Below, in pieces: positions 1 through 7,610 of a stretch of DNA of 14,696 nucleotides. Each line of letters starts with the position of its first letter. Position 1 is the stretch's first letter. The notes beneath the pieces were generated by a model, which saw only the letters and a program-made list of their open reading frames with translations, did not search any database and was not told the origin of the DNA. The stretch comes from JBGPFS01 sp041483455 (GTDB taxonomy: Bacteria; Chloroflexota; Limnocylindria; Limnocylindrales; CSP1-4): contig JBGPFS010000041.1 of NCBI GenBank assembly GCA_041483455.1, positions 1 through 14,696 on the forward strand. Reading direction: 5' to 3'. The position numbers and the translations under genes were made by a program.

Positions 1-1218
1 CCGATCGCGGGCTACAACGGGTTCGACCCGTCCGGGCCTTCGCTCCACGTCGGGCACCTCATCCCGGTCTTCGGCCTGCTCCACCTCCAGCGTCACGGCG
101 GCCGTCCAGTCGTGGTCGTCGGGGGCGGCACGGGGATGATCGGCGACCCGTCGGGTCGGTCGGCCGAACGGAACCTCCTGACCCGCGCCCAGGTCGAGGC
201 GAACACGGCGTCGATCCGGACCCAGCTCGAGCGGTTCCTCGACTTCGAAGGCCCGCGCGGCGCCGTGGTGGTCGACAACTGGTCCTGGCTGGGCGGGCTC
301 GGGCTGCTCGACTTCCTGCGCGAGGTCGGGAAGCACTTCACGATCCCGTACATGCTGGCCAAGGATTCGGTCCAGGCCCGCCTGGAGGCCGGCCTGAGCT
401 TCACCGAATTCAGCTACATGCTCCTCCAGGCGGCGGACTTCCTCCACCTCAACCGGGACCCGGTCCTGGGCGTCGAGCTCCAGATGGGCGGTGCCGATCA
501 ATGGGGCAACATCACCGCCGGCCTGGAGCTCATCCGGCGGGTCGGCGGTGGGTCGCCCGGGCCGGGCGCCGGCGAGGCGGCAGGGGTCCCCGATGCGGCC
601 CACGGCCTCGCCTACCCGCTCCTCCTCGGCCCGGACGGCGGGAAGTTCGGCAAGACCGTCGAGGGGACCTCCGTGTGGCTCGATCCGGCCCGCACCTCGC
701 CCTACGCCTTCTACCAGTTCTGGCTCGACCGGGAGGATGCCGAGGTCGGTCGCCTCCTCCGGTTCTTCACCCTCCTCGAGCGACCGGCGATTCTGGCGCT
801 CGAGGAGGCGACACGGACGCACCCGGAGACCCGCGCCGCCCAGCGGGCGATGGCGGACGACCTCACGGCTCGGGTCCACGGACCTGAGGCGGCGGCCCGT
901 GCGGCGCAGGTCAGCGTGGCCGTCTTCGCCCGGACGCTGCCCGCCCTCGGTCCGGAGGCGCTCGCGTTCGCGTTCGCCCAGCTCCCGAACGCGACCCTGC
1001 CCGGGTCGGCGCGGGATGGCGGGCCGCTGGCGCTCGGCGTCGCCGCCGGGTTGTTCGCCTCGAACGGGGACGCCCGCCGGACGATCGCCCAGGGCGGCTA
1101 CTACGTCAACGAGAAGCGGATCCTCCTCGAGGACGGCCTGCCGGACCCTCTGGCCGGCGGCTTCTACGTCCTCCGGAGCGGCAAGAAGACCTACCGGATC
1201 GTCCGCCTGGCCGGCTGA
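1..1218 (+). CDS. tyrS: Tyrosyl-tRNA synthetase, 5' end cut by the window
   Basis: Class I aminoacyl-tRNA synthetase that activates tyrosine with ATP and charges tRNA-Tyr in the cytoplasm. The frame is open from base 1, so about 405 residues are visible. Comparing the HIGH-motif position with the E. coli enzyme suggests roughly 25-35 N-terminal residues are missing. The HIGH motif reads HVGH (nt 46-57), inside YNGFDPSGPSLHVGHL. The tyrosine-pocket segment reads GGADQWGNITAGLELIRR, and the KMSKS-equivalent loop is KFGKT (nt 643-657), the form seen in E. coli TyrRS. The last ~50 residues (ending YVLRSGKKTYRIVRLAG) form the S4-like tRNA-binding domain. A Gly/Pro/Ala-rich insertion of about 20 residues lies at window residues 181-200, just before the KFGKT loop. 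The gene converges on hisC with 1 bp between stop codons. Identity is very secure; the true start lies upstream of the window. Confidence 0.97.
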   Translation, partial: PIAGYNGFDPSGPSLHVGHLIPVFGLLHLQRHGGRPVVVVGGGTGMIGDPSGRSAERNLLTRAQVEANTASIRTQLERFLDFEGPRGAVVVDNWSWLGGLGLLDFLREVGKHFTIPYMLAKDSVQARLEAGLSFTEFSYMLLQAADFLHLNRDPVLGVELQMGGADQWGNITAGLELIRRVGGGSPGPGAGEAAGVPDAAHGLAYPLLLGPDGGKFGKTVEGTSVWLDPARTSPYAFYQFWLDREDAEVGRLLRFFTLLERPAILALEEATRTHPETRAAQRAMADDLTARVHGPEAAARAAQVSVAVFARTLPALGPEALAFAFAQLPNATLPGSARDGGPLALGVAAGLFASNGDARRTIAQGGYYVNEKRILLEDGLPDPLAGGFYVLRSGKKTYRIVRLAG

Positions 1219-1219
1219 T

Positions 1220-2362
1220 TCAGCCGCCCGGCGCCTCGATCGACCGGGCCGCCTCGATGAGCCGATCGTTCTCCGCCTGGCTTCGGACGGTGATCCGGAG
1301 GTGGTCGGCCAGTGGGTGCTCGGACCCGAACGTGCGCGGGACGAGACCGCGCGCCAGCAGCGCCTCCGCCGCGGCAGCGGCCCGGGCGGGGGAGCCGAAG
1401 GGCACGAGCAGGAAGTTGGTGACGCTCGGCCCGGCCGGCCAGCCCACGGCCCGAAGACCCTCGCCGAGGCGCTCGCGCTCCGCGGCGACGCGCTCCAGGT
1501 TCGCCGACAGCGAGCCCGGATCGAGGAGCGCCTCTGTCACGATCGTCACCGAGACGGTCGAGACGGAGCCCGGCGGGCGATACGGTTCCAGGGGAGCGAT
1601 CGTCTCGCGCGGGGCGATCGCGAAGCCCACCCTCAGCCCGGCCAGGGCGTAGGCCTTGCTGGCGGTGCGGACGACGATCAGGCGCCGGTAGCCGGTCCGA
1701 AGGCCGACGAGGCTCGTCCCGGCGAACTCGGCGTAGGCCTCGTCGAGCACGACGATCGGCGCGGTGCGGCCGGCCGCCGCGGCGTCCGCGGCGAGGTCGT
1801 CCAGGAGCCCGGCGATCGCTCCGTCGGGCTCGGGCAGCGCGGTCGGGTTGTTCGGGCTGCACAACCAGACGAGGTCGGCCGACGCGGCGGCGGCCCGGAC
1901 CGCCGGCCGATCCATCGCCCAGCCGTCCTCCGCCCCGAGCCGCGGGACCGCGACGACCCGTCCGCCACGCTGCTCGCTGACCACCCGGTACATCGCGTAC
2001 GACGGGGTCGGGATGACGGCGACCCGACCGGGCGCGAGGTAGGTCTTGGCGATGAGGTCGAGGACCTCGTCGGCGCCGGCCCCGACCAGGAGCTCGTCCT
2101 CGCCCACGCCATAGCGCCGGGCCGCGGCCGCGACGAGCCGCCGGTAGTCGGACGGCGGGTATTCCGAGAGGCTCGTCTCGAATCGGCCGGCCGTCAGGAT
2201 CCGCATGGCCAGGTCGGGCGGCAGCGGCGACGTGTTGAGGTCGAACCGGACGATCGCCTCGACCGGCAGCCCGTACCGGGCGGCCACCTGCTCGTCGGTC
2301 GCCTCCCAGGTGTAGGTCGTCGGTCCCGTCGGATGATGCATGGTCACCGGGGTCGGACTCAC
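1220..2362 (-). CDS. hisC: Histidinol-phosphate aminotransferase-type PLP enzyme
   Basis: A fold-type I, PLP-dependent aminotransferase. The HisC family converts imidazole-acetol phosphate and glutamate to histidinol phosphate in histidine synthesis. With the GTG start it has 380 residues. Visible motifs are SPNNPT (cofactor Asn at about 171-172), VVLDEAY (Asp207 contacting the PLP ring nitrogen, Tyr210), TASKAYALAGLRVG (Schiff-base Lys236, phosphate-binding Arg244) and HLRITVR near the C-terminus (carboxylate-binding Arg358). The GTG start is preferred because AGAGGAG stands 6 nt before it and it overlaps the upstream stop as GTGA. The in-frame ATG seven codons later lacks such a site. It is the last gene of a leftward operon. 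No other his genes are in view, so a related role is possible, such as aromatic aminotransferase or CobD-like activity. The N-terminal segment DLNTSPLPPD differs from the usual NENPYGPSP. Confidence 0.85.
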   Translation of the reverse strand: MSPTPVTMHHPTGPTTYTWEATDEQVAARYGLPVEAIVRFDLNTSPLPPDLAMRILTAGRFETSLSEYPPSDYRRLVAAAARRYGVGEDELLVGAGADEVLDLIAKTYLAPGRVAVIPTPSYAMYRVVSEQRGGRVVAVPRLGAEDGWAMDRPAVRAAAASADLVWLCSPNNPTALPEPDGAIAGLLDDLAADAAAAGRTAPIVVLDEAYAEFAGTSLVGLRTGYRRLIVVRTASKAYALAGLRVGFAIAPRETIAPLEPYRPPGSVSTVSVTIVTEALLDPGSLSANLERVAAERERLGEGLRAVGWPAGPSVTNFLLVPFGSPARAAAAAEALLARGLVPRTFGSEHPLADHLRITVRSQAENDRLIEAARSIEAPGG

Positions 2363-4557
2363 GGGGCGCTCCTCTGGGCGATCTGCTGTGCGACATCCTG
2401 GGCGGTCATCGGCGGGGGAGGCGAGCCGGGCTCGCCCGTGGAGGCGGGGCGTGAGAGCCAGCCGGCGAGGATGCGATGGAGGGCCGGCGCGCCCACGATC
2501 GGCCCGTCGGGCGCCGGGTACTCGGCGGGGAAGAGGAGGAACGGCCGGGTCTGGGGGCCGCCGAGCCCGCCGTGCGACCCGATCAGCTCCTCGAATGCAG
2601 CCACCTCCCCGCTGACGGGATCGAGCAGGCTGTTCACGACGAGGTCGCCCACGTTCGCGAACCCGTCGAGCCGGCGCAGGTGGTCGGCCGCTCGCGGCCC
2701 GAACTGCGCGAGCGGGTCGATCCCCTCGATCGCGTCGTCGCGGAGACGGCGCCGTCCGGCGGGTCCCAGGACGACCGGGCCGTCCGCCTCCGACCGGACG
2801 AGGATCAGCCCGACGCCGGGGTGGCTCGCCAGGGACGCGATCAGGCCCGGGAAGGCGACCTCGATCGCCTCGAGTGAGAGCCGGTCCGGGCGGATCGTGA
2901 AGTAGATGAGCGCGAGGTTGCCGGAGGCGCACACGACCAGTTCCGGAGTCGTCGGGCCGGCCGCCACCGGCCTCACCGCCACGGGGCCGACTTCCACCCG
3001 CTCGGCGCGCCCGACGAGCCGCCGGAGCCCTCGGGCCACTGGGCCGTGCCCGCTGAGCACCTCGGCCAGGAAGGCGTTCAGGTGGCCCCAGCCCTCGACC
3101 GAGCCGGTGGCGGCCTCGACGCTCGGGCCACGCGTGCCGGCCGGTGCGTCGCCGCGCATCAGGCCGGCGATCGTCGCCTCGAGGGTCTGCCCGTAGCGCT
3201 GGCGGAAGGTCGGCCCGAAGCTCTGCCCGTGATCCGAGAGGACGATGAAGCGGTAGGGGCGAGGAGCGCTCGCGGAGGCGCGCTCGAGGGCGGCCAGCTG
3301 GCGGTCCAGCTCCTCGACGGCACCCAGGGCCTCGGGCCGCTCCGGGCCGGCATGGTGGGCGATCTCGTCGTACGAGACGAAGTCGGCGTAGGCCACCCCG
3401 ATCCCGCGGACCATGTCCTCGACCAGGAGCGTCACCGCGATGTCGCGCAGGAGGACGCATGAGACGGCGCGGAGGAAGGGAAAGGCGCCGCCTCGATCCA
3501 TCCTGGGCACCACGCCCCGGCCCGCCTGGCGCCGCGCCTGCCGGCGCTCGATGAAGATCTCGAGGAGCATCCGGAAGATCCCGCGCGTCGTCGAGTACGG
3601 GTTGACGAAGTACAGGAAGAAGTCGCGCGAACGACGTCCCAGGCCGGGCGACAGGTCGGCGATCGTGCTCATCGTCAGGACCGAGCGATGCGCGTCCCCC
3701 GAGAGCAGGTTCCCGATGCTCGAGCCGTTGCGGCTCAGCAGGCCGTGCCCGTCCGACAGCCGGCGCTCGATCTCGGCCGCGTCGGCCGGTCGGTTCGAGA
3801 CGAGGAGACGCCGGGCGGGCTTCTCGTACCAGCGGAAGGCCGGGATGTCGCGGTTGTCGCCCAGCAGGATCCCCGCCTGGCTCGCCGAGGTCTGCGATGG
3901 CAGCGCGCACTCCCACTCGACGAGGCGGTGCGTTCCCTCGCGGATCCAGCGGGCGAGGGTCGGGGCCTGACCCGTCCGGATGGCCCCGACCAGCACGTCG
4001 TGGCCGAGCCCGTCGATCTGGACGATGATCGTGCCCGGCCGATCCCCCACGCGGAGCGCCTGGCCACGCCGGGCGAGCCGCTGCGTCAGCCCGCGGTAGA
4101 ACGACTCTTCCTCGCCGAGGTCGAGGAGCCAGCCGACGCTGGCGTTGACGAGCGCCAGGCCGAGGGCGACGACGAAGGCCCAGCCGTAGCCGTCGATCGC
4201 GATGCCCGGCACGACCCCGTCCGCCGCCATGACGACCAGCCCGTTGATGAACAGGACGACCGTCCCGAGGCTGAGCACGAGGAGCGGGAGCGCCAGGTAG
4301 ACCAGCACCGGCCGGATGACGGCATTGAGGACCTGGATCGCGATGACGAGGCCGAGCGCGGCCGCCGGGTGGCTCACGTGGAGGCCCGGCAGCACCGGGT
4401 CGAGGACGAGCAGCCCACCCGTCTCGATGAGCCAGATGAGGAGGATCCGGCCGAAGAGACGCAGGCGGCGGCCCGAGGCGGGGGTGAGGACGGCCCGGAT
4501 CTCCTCCACCCAGAGCGTCGAGATGAGGCGGAGCGGATCGCGGAAGGCGCTGCTCAT
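2359..4557 (-). CDS. Membrane protein: holin-like four-helix domain fused to alkaline-phosphatase-superfamily domain
   Basis: A 732-residue protein in two parts. Residues ~35-146 hold four hydrophobic segments (about 35-53, 66-86, 87-110 and 124-146). They resemble the PF04020 'phage holin 4-2/YvlD-like' membrane domain, a family found in ordinary chromosomes despite its name. Residues ~175-690 look like a type I phosphodiesterase/alkaline phosphatase superfamily domain. The metal-site pattern is complete: Asp182 in VQIDGLGHD, candidate nucleophile Thr223 in PSQTSAS, Asp397 and His401 in YDEIAHHAGP, Asp442-His443 in LSDHGQ, and His662 in GSHGG. The tail is Pro-rich. The catalytic part is probably tethered to the membrane; the substrate is unknown (a phosphodiester, phospholipid head group or nucleotide are options). 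Start: ATG 33 bp after the EF-G2 stop, with only a weak GAAG upstream. It overlaps hisC by 4 bp. Domain assignment is fairly sure; function is not. Confidence 0.8.
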   Translation of the reverse strand: MSSAFRDPLRLISTLWVEEIRAVLTPASGRRLRLFGRILLIWLIETGGLLVLDPVLPGLHVSHPAAALGLVIAIQVLNAVIRPVLVYLALPLLVLSLGTVVLFINGLVVMAADGVVPGIAIDGYGWAFVVALGLALVNASVGWLLDLGEEESFYRGLTQRLARRGQALRVGDRPGTIIVQIDGLGHDVLVGAIRTGQAPTLARWIREGTHRLVEWECALPSQTSASQAGILLGDNRDIPAFRWYEKPARRLLVSNRPADAAEIERRLSDGHGLLSRNGSSIGNLLSGDAHRSVLTMSTIADLSPGLGRRSRDFFLYFVNPYSTTRGIFRMLLEIFIERRQARRQAGRGVVPRMDRGGAFPFLRAVSCVLLRDIAVTLLVEDMVRGIGVAYADFVSYDEIAHHAGPERPEALGAVEELDRQLAALERASASAPRPYRFIVLSDHGQSFGPTFRQRYGQTLEATIAGLMRGDAPAGTRGPSVEAATGSVEGWGHLNAFLAEVLSGHGPVARGLRRLVGRAERVEVGPVAVRPVAAGPTTPELVVCASGNLALIYFTIRPDRLSLEAIEVAFPGLIASLASHPGVGLILVRSEADGPVVLGPAGRRRLRDDAIEGIDPLAQFGPRAADHLRRLDGFANVGDLVVNSLLDPVSGEVAAFEELIGSHGGLGGPQTRPFLLFPAEYPAPDGPIVGAPALHRILAGWLSRPASTGEPGSPPPPMTAQDVAQQIAQRSAP
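2369..2375 (-). promoter_or_regulatory. Strong ribosome binding site of hisC
   Basis: On the minus strand AGAGGAG lies 6 nt upstream of the GTG codon at 2362-2360. It sits inside the end of the phosphatase gene, whose TGA stop overlaps the GTG (GTGA). This fixes the hisC start and implies translational coupling. Confidence 0.75.
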
Positions 4558-4590
4558 GCCAGCTTCGCGGTCGGCGGTCGCGCGGCCGGC

Positions 4591-6678
4591 TCAGTGGCCG
4601 GCGGCCTCGACCTCCTTGCGATGGGCCTCGACGATCTTGTCGGCGACGTAACCGGGGACTTCCTCGTAATGGTCGAGCTCGGCCGTGAACGTGCCGCGTC
4701 CGTGGGCCAGCGAGCGCAGCTCGGTCGCGTAGGTGAAGAGCTCGGCCTGGGGCACGTGGGCGCTGACGACCTGCATCCCGTCACCGGCGCCGTCCATCCC
4801 GAGGACCCGGCCCCGGCGCGTGTTGAGGTCGCGGTTCACGTCGCCCATGTACCGCTCGGGCACCGTGACGGCGATCGCCATGATCGGTTCGAGGAGGGCC
4901 GGTTTGCACTCCATGACCCCTTTCTTGAGGGCCATCGAGGCTGCGATCTTGAACGAGAGCTCGTTCGAGTCGACGGTGTGGAACGAGCCGTCGTAGAGGG
5001 TCGCCCGGAAATCCGACAGCGGGTAGCCCGCCAGGACGCCCTCGGCGGCCGCCTCGCGGACGCCCTTCTCGATCCCGGGGAAGAAGTTCTTGGGCACCGA
5101 GCCGCCGACGACGTGCTCGGCGAACTCGACTCCGGCGCCCGGGTTCGGCTCGAGCTCGAGCCAGACGTCGCCGAACATGCCATGGCCGCCGGTCTGCTTC
5201 TTGTAGCGGCCCTGGACCTGCGTCTTGCCCCGGATCGTCTCGCGGTAGGGGACCCGGGGGACGCGCGAGACGATCGCCGCCCCGAACTTGCGCTTGAGGC
5301 GCTCCGCGATGACCGCGATGTGGGCTTCGCCGGTCGCGACCAGGAGCTGCTCGCCGACCGCGCTCCGCTCGACCCGGGCCGAGGGTTCCTCTTCGAGCAT
5401 CCGGGTCAGCGCTGCACCCATCTTGTCGAGGTCCGCCTTCGTCTGGGGCTCGATCGCCACGCTCAGGCTGGGCGCCGGAAAGCGGAGCGGGTCGAGCACG
5501 AGCGGGCGATCGCGGCCGGAGAGCGTGTCGCCGGTCTCGGTCACGGTCAGCTTCGCCACCGCACCGATCTGCCCCGCCTTCAGCTCACCGACGGCTTCCT
5601 GCTCCTTGCCGTGGACGAGGAGGAGCTGACCCACGCGCTCGTCCTCGCTCCGGCTGGCATTCCAGGCGTGACCCTGGGCACGGAGCGTTCCGCTGTAGAC
5701 CCGCAGGTAGGTGAGCCGGCCGACGTACGGGTCGGCCGCGGTCTTGAAGACCCGCACGAGGAGCGGTCCGTCCGGATCGGGGGCGACCTCGATGGGATCG
5801 CCGCTCTTCGGCTCGCGGGCGACCCTCGGCGGCTCGTCCGCGGGCGAGGGGAGGTAGCGGACGAACGCGTCGAGGAGGGCCCGGAGCCCGATCCCGCGGA
5901 GGGCCGAGCCCACGAGCACCGGCGCGAGGATCGATTCCTTGACCCCTTTGCGGAGGCAGGCCTCGAGCTCCGGGTCGCTGACCTCCTCGCCATCGAGGTA
6001 CTTGGCCAGCACGTCGTCGTCGGCCTCGGCGGCGGCTTCGAGGAGCTGGTCGCGCCGACGCGCGACCTCGGCCGCCAGGTCGTCCGGGATGGGGATCTCG
6101 ACCTCGGCCTTGCCGTCGAACCGCCAGGCCTTGCGGTGGACGAGGTCGACATAGCCGCTGAACGAGTCCGCTGCGCCGATCGCCAGGTGGAGTGCGGCGA
6201 CCTTGCTCCCGAAGGCGGCCCGGAGCTGGTCGACCACCGCGCCCGGGTCGGCGTTCTCGCGATCGCACTTGTTGATGAACAGGCAGGTGGCCGTGTTGGT
6301 CGCCCGGGCCTGGGCGACCGCCGTCTCGAGGCCTACCTCGATGCCGCCCGAGGCGTCGACGACGAGGAGCGCGCCATCGGCGGCGGCGAACCCGGAGACG
6401 ACCTCTGCGACGAAGTCCGGGTAGCCGGGCGTGTCGACCAGCGTGACGATCGTGCCGTCGTCGTCGAAGGTCGCCACCGCGAGGCTGAGGGACTCCCGGC
6501 GCTTCTGCTCCTCCGGCTCGTAGTCCAGGATCGAGGACCCGTCGTCCACCCGGCCCAGCCGGCTGATCGCTCCGGCCCGGAACAGGAGGTTCTCGGCCAG
6601 CGTCGTCTTGCCGGAACCGGCATGGCCGGCCAGCACGACGCTCCGGAGATGGGCCAGGTCAACGCTCTTCGTCGTCAT
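4591..6678 (-). CDS. EF-G2-type translational GTPase (EF-G paralogue)
   Basis: A 695-residue EF-G-like GTPase with all domains expected by length. The P loop is GHAGSGKT (18-25) rather than the AHIDAGKT of housekeeping EF-G. The G2 region reads EEQKRRESLSLA and lacks the usual RGIT. G3 is DTPGY (82-86), so Tyr86 replaces the catalytic His of DTPGHVDF. G4 is NKCD (136-139) and a G5-like GSAL lies at 257-260. Domain IV and V signatures follow, such as YKKQTGGHGMFGDV and GVLAGYPLSDFRATLYDGSFH. The P loop and DxPGY pattern match the EF-G-2 subfamily known from Thermus thermophilus, so this is a paralogue and fusA proper should lie elsewhere. It probably binds ribosomes and GTP; whether it drives translocation is unknown. 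AGAGGA at 6689-6694 stands 10 nt before the ATG. It is the first gene of the leftward operon. Confidence 0.88.
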   Translation of the reverse strand: MTTKSVDLAHLRSVVLAGHAGSGKTTLAENLLFRAGAISRLGRVDDGSSILDYEPEEQKRRESLSLAVATFDDDGTIVTLVDTPGYPDFVAEVVSGFAAADGALLVVDASGGIEVGLETAVAQARATNTATCLFINKCDRENADPGAVVDQLRAAFGSKVAALHLAIGAADSFSGYVDLVHRKAWRFDGKAEVEIPIPDDLAAEVARRRDQLLEAAAEADDDVLAKYLDGEEVSDPELEACLRKGVKESILAPVLVGSALRGIGLRALLDAFVRYLPSPADEPPRVAREPKSGDPIEVAPDPDGPLLVRVFKTAADPYVGRLTYLRVYSGTLRAQGHAWNASRSEDERVGQLLLVHGKEQEAVGELKAGQIGAVAKLTVTETGDTLSGRDRPLVLDPLRFPAPSLSVAIEPQTKADLDKMGAALTRMLEEEPSARVERSAVGEQLLVATGEAHIAVIAERLKRKFGAAIVSRVPRVPYRETIRGKTQVQGRYKKQTGGHGMFGDVWLELEPNPGAGVEFAEHVVGGSVPKNFFPGIEKGVREAAAEGVLAGYPLSDFRATLYDGSFHTVDSNELSFKIAASMALKKGVMECKPALLEPIMAIAVTVPERYMGDVNRDLNTRRGRVLGMDGAGDGMQVVSAHVPQAELFTYATELRSLAHGRGTFTAELDHYEEVPGYVADKIVEAHRKEVEAAGH

Positions 6679-6831
6679 GCTGCGTCGGTCCTCTCGTGCT
6701 GCGATCGGGGGGACACTCGAGCCTGGGGCGGCGGGGCTTTGCGGGGCCGAGCTCGTCGGGTGCGGGCTGTGCCGGTCCCTGCTCCGGACCTCCCGAGCGG
6801 ATCCCGGAACGGGGCCGAAGCCGGCCCGGCC

Positions 6832-6837
6832 ATGATA
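6832..6837 (-). promoter_or_regulatory. Candidate -10 box for the EF-G2 operon
   Basis: On the minus strand these bases read TATCAT, five of six matches to TATAAT. They lie about 155 bases upstream of the EF-G2 ATG within the only sizeable gap for this operon. I see no convincing -35 hexamer at 16-18 bp. It faces the yebC -10 box only 6 bp away, so the two promoters would overlap. Confidence 0.35.
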
Positions 6838-6841
6838 GTCC

Positions 6842-6857
6842 GGTATACTCCGGCGCG
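6842..6857 (+). promoter_or_regulatory. Leaderless-type promoter (-10) of yebC
   Basis: GGTATACTCCGG contains TATACT (6844-6849), and the ATG of yebC follows after 8 nt. A start site 6-8 nt after a -10 box would fall on or next to the ATG. No Shine-Dalgarno sequence is present, so the transcript is probably leaderless. No clear TTGACA-like -35 is visible. The 12-mer recurs with one change before ruvB. The rest of the 179-bp gap (6679-6857) is GC-rich sequence with nothing else I can name. Confidence 0.6.
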
Positions 6858-7610
6858 ATGTCCGGACATTCCAAGTGGTCGACGATCAAGCGCCAGAAAG
6901 GCGTCAACGACGCCAAGCGCGGCGCGGTCTTCACCAAGGTGGCCCGGGAGATCATGGTCGCCGCCCGGAGCGGCGGGGGTGACCCGGACGCGAACTACCG
7001 GCTCCGCCTGGCGATGGAGAAGGCGCGCTCGGTCAACATGCCGCTCGACAACATCAAGCGGGCGATCGAGCGCGCGACCGGCGCCGGCGAGGGCGAGCAG
7101 TTCGAGGAGATCGTCTACGAGGGCTACGGCCCCGGGGGCGTGGCGGTGCTCGTCGAGGCGACCACCGACAACCGGAACCGGACGGCCGCCGACGTCCGCT
7201 CGATGTTCAGCAAGGCCGGCGGCCAGCTGGCGGGAAGCGGCGCGGTCGCCTGGCAGTTCGAGCCGCGCGGCGTGATCTACATCCCGCGGGGGACCGGAGA
7301 TCCGGACGAGATCGCCCTGGCGGCGATCGACGCGGGCGCCGTGGACGTCGACACGGACGACCCCGACCAGATCTTCGTCTACACCGCGCCGGGCGACCTC
7401 GAGGGGGTCCGCGCGGCCCTCGAGTCGAGCGGCGTGGCGGTCGAATCGGCCGAGTCCGCGATGATCGCCAGGCAGACGGTCGAGCTTGACGCGCACCGGG
7501 CCCGCCAGGCGCTGCGGCTGGTCGAGCTGCTCGAGGATCTCGACGACGTCTCACGGGTCACGGCGAACTTCGACATCCCCGAGGAAGTCTTCGCCGAAGT
7601 CGCCGGATGA
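6858..7610 (+). CDS. yebC: YebC/TACO1 family protein
   Basis: A 250-residue member of the YebC/TACO1 family, the usual length. The signature N-terminus MSGHSKWSTIKRQKG is intact and is followed by the conserved NMPLDNIKRAIERATG and IVYEGYGPGGVA. The family was long annotated as a DNA-binding transcriptional regulator. More recent work links members to translation, as a mitochondrial COX1 activator and as ribosome-associated proteins that ease proline-rich sequences. The ATG at 6858 is chosen because it gives the exact family N-terminus and sits 8 nt after TATACT. Longer in-frame starts upstream give no family sequence. The stop overlaps the ruvC start as ATGA, so yebC heads a yebC-ruvC-ruvA unit, a common bacterial arrangement. 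Confidence 0.96.
   Translation: MSGHSKWSTIKRQKGVNDAKRGAVFTKVAREIMVAARSGGGDPDANYRLRLAMEKARSVNMPLDNIKRAIERATGAGEGEQFEEIVYEGYGPGGVAVLVEATTDNRNRTAADVRSMFSKAGGQLAGSGAVAWQFEPRGVIYIPRGTGDPDEIALAAIDAGAVDVDTDDPDQIFVYTAPGDLEGVRAALESSGVAVESAESAMIARQTVELDAHRARQALRLVELLEDLDDVSRVTANFDIPEEVFAEVAG

Noticed and set aside
491..2905. An 804-codon plus-strand open frame
   Set aside because: It overlaps tyrS in another frame, then runs antisense to hisC and the phosphatase; no family motif.
2363..3916. Possible 5' extension of the hisC frame to give an 898-residue fusion
   Set aside because: The extension overlaps the phosphatase gene out of frame and is Arg/Pro-rich nonsense; the ribosome binding site at 2369-2375 marks the real hisC start.
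4585..4602. GCCGGC-tcagtg-GCCGGC hairpin at the EF-G2 stop codon as a terminator
   Set aside because: Six-bp self-complementary GC words are common here, there is no T tract on either strand, and it would cut the EF-G2 operon.
3688..7275. A 1195-codon open frame on the plus strand
   Set aside because: It runs antisense to the EF-G2 and phosphatase genes and crosses into yebC in the wrong frame; its product is Arg/Asp/Gly repeats typical of shadows in GC-rich DNA.
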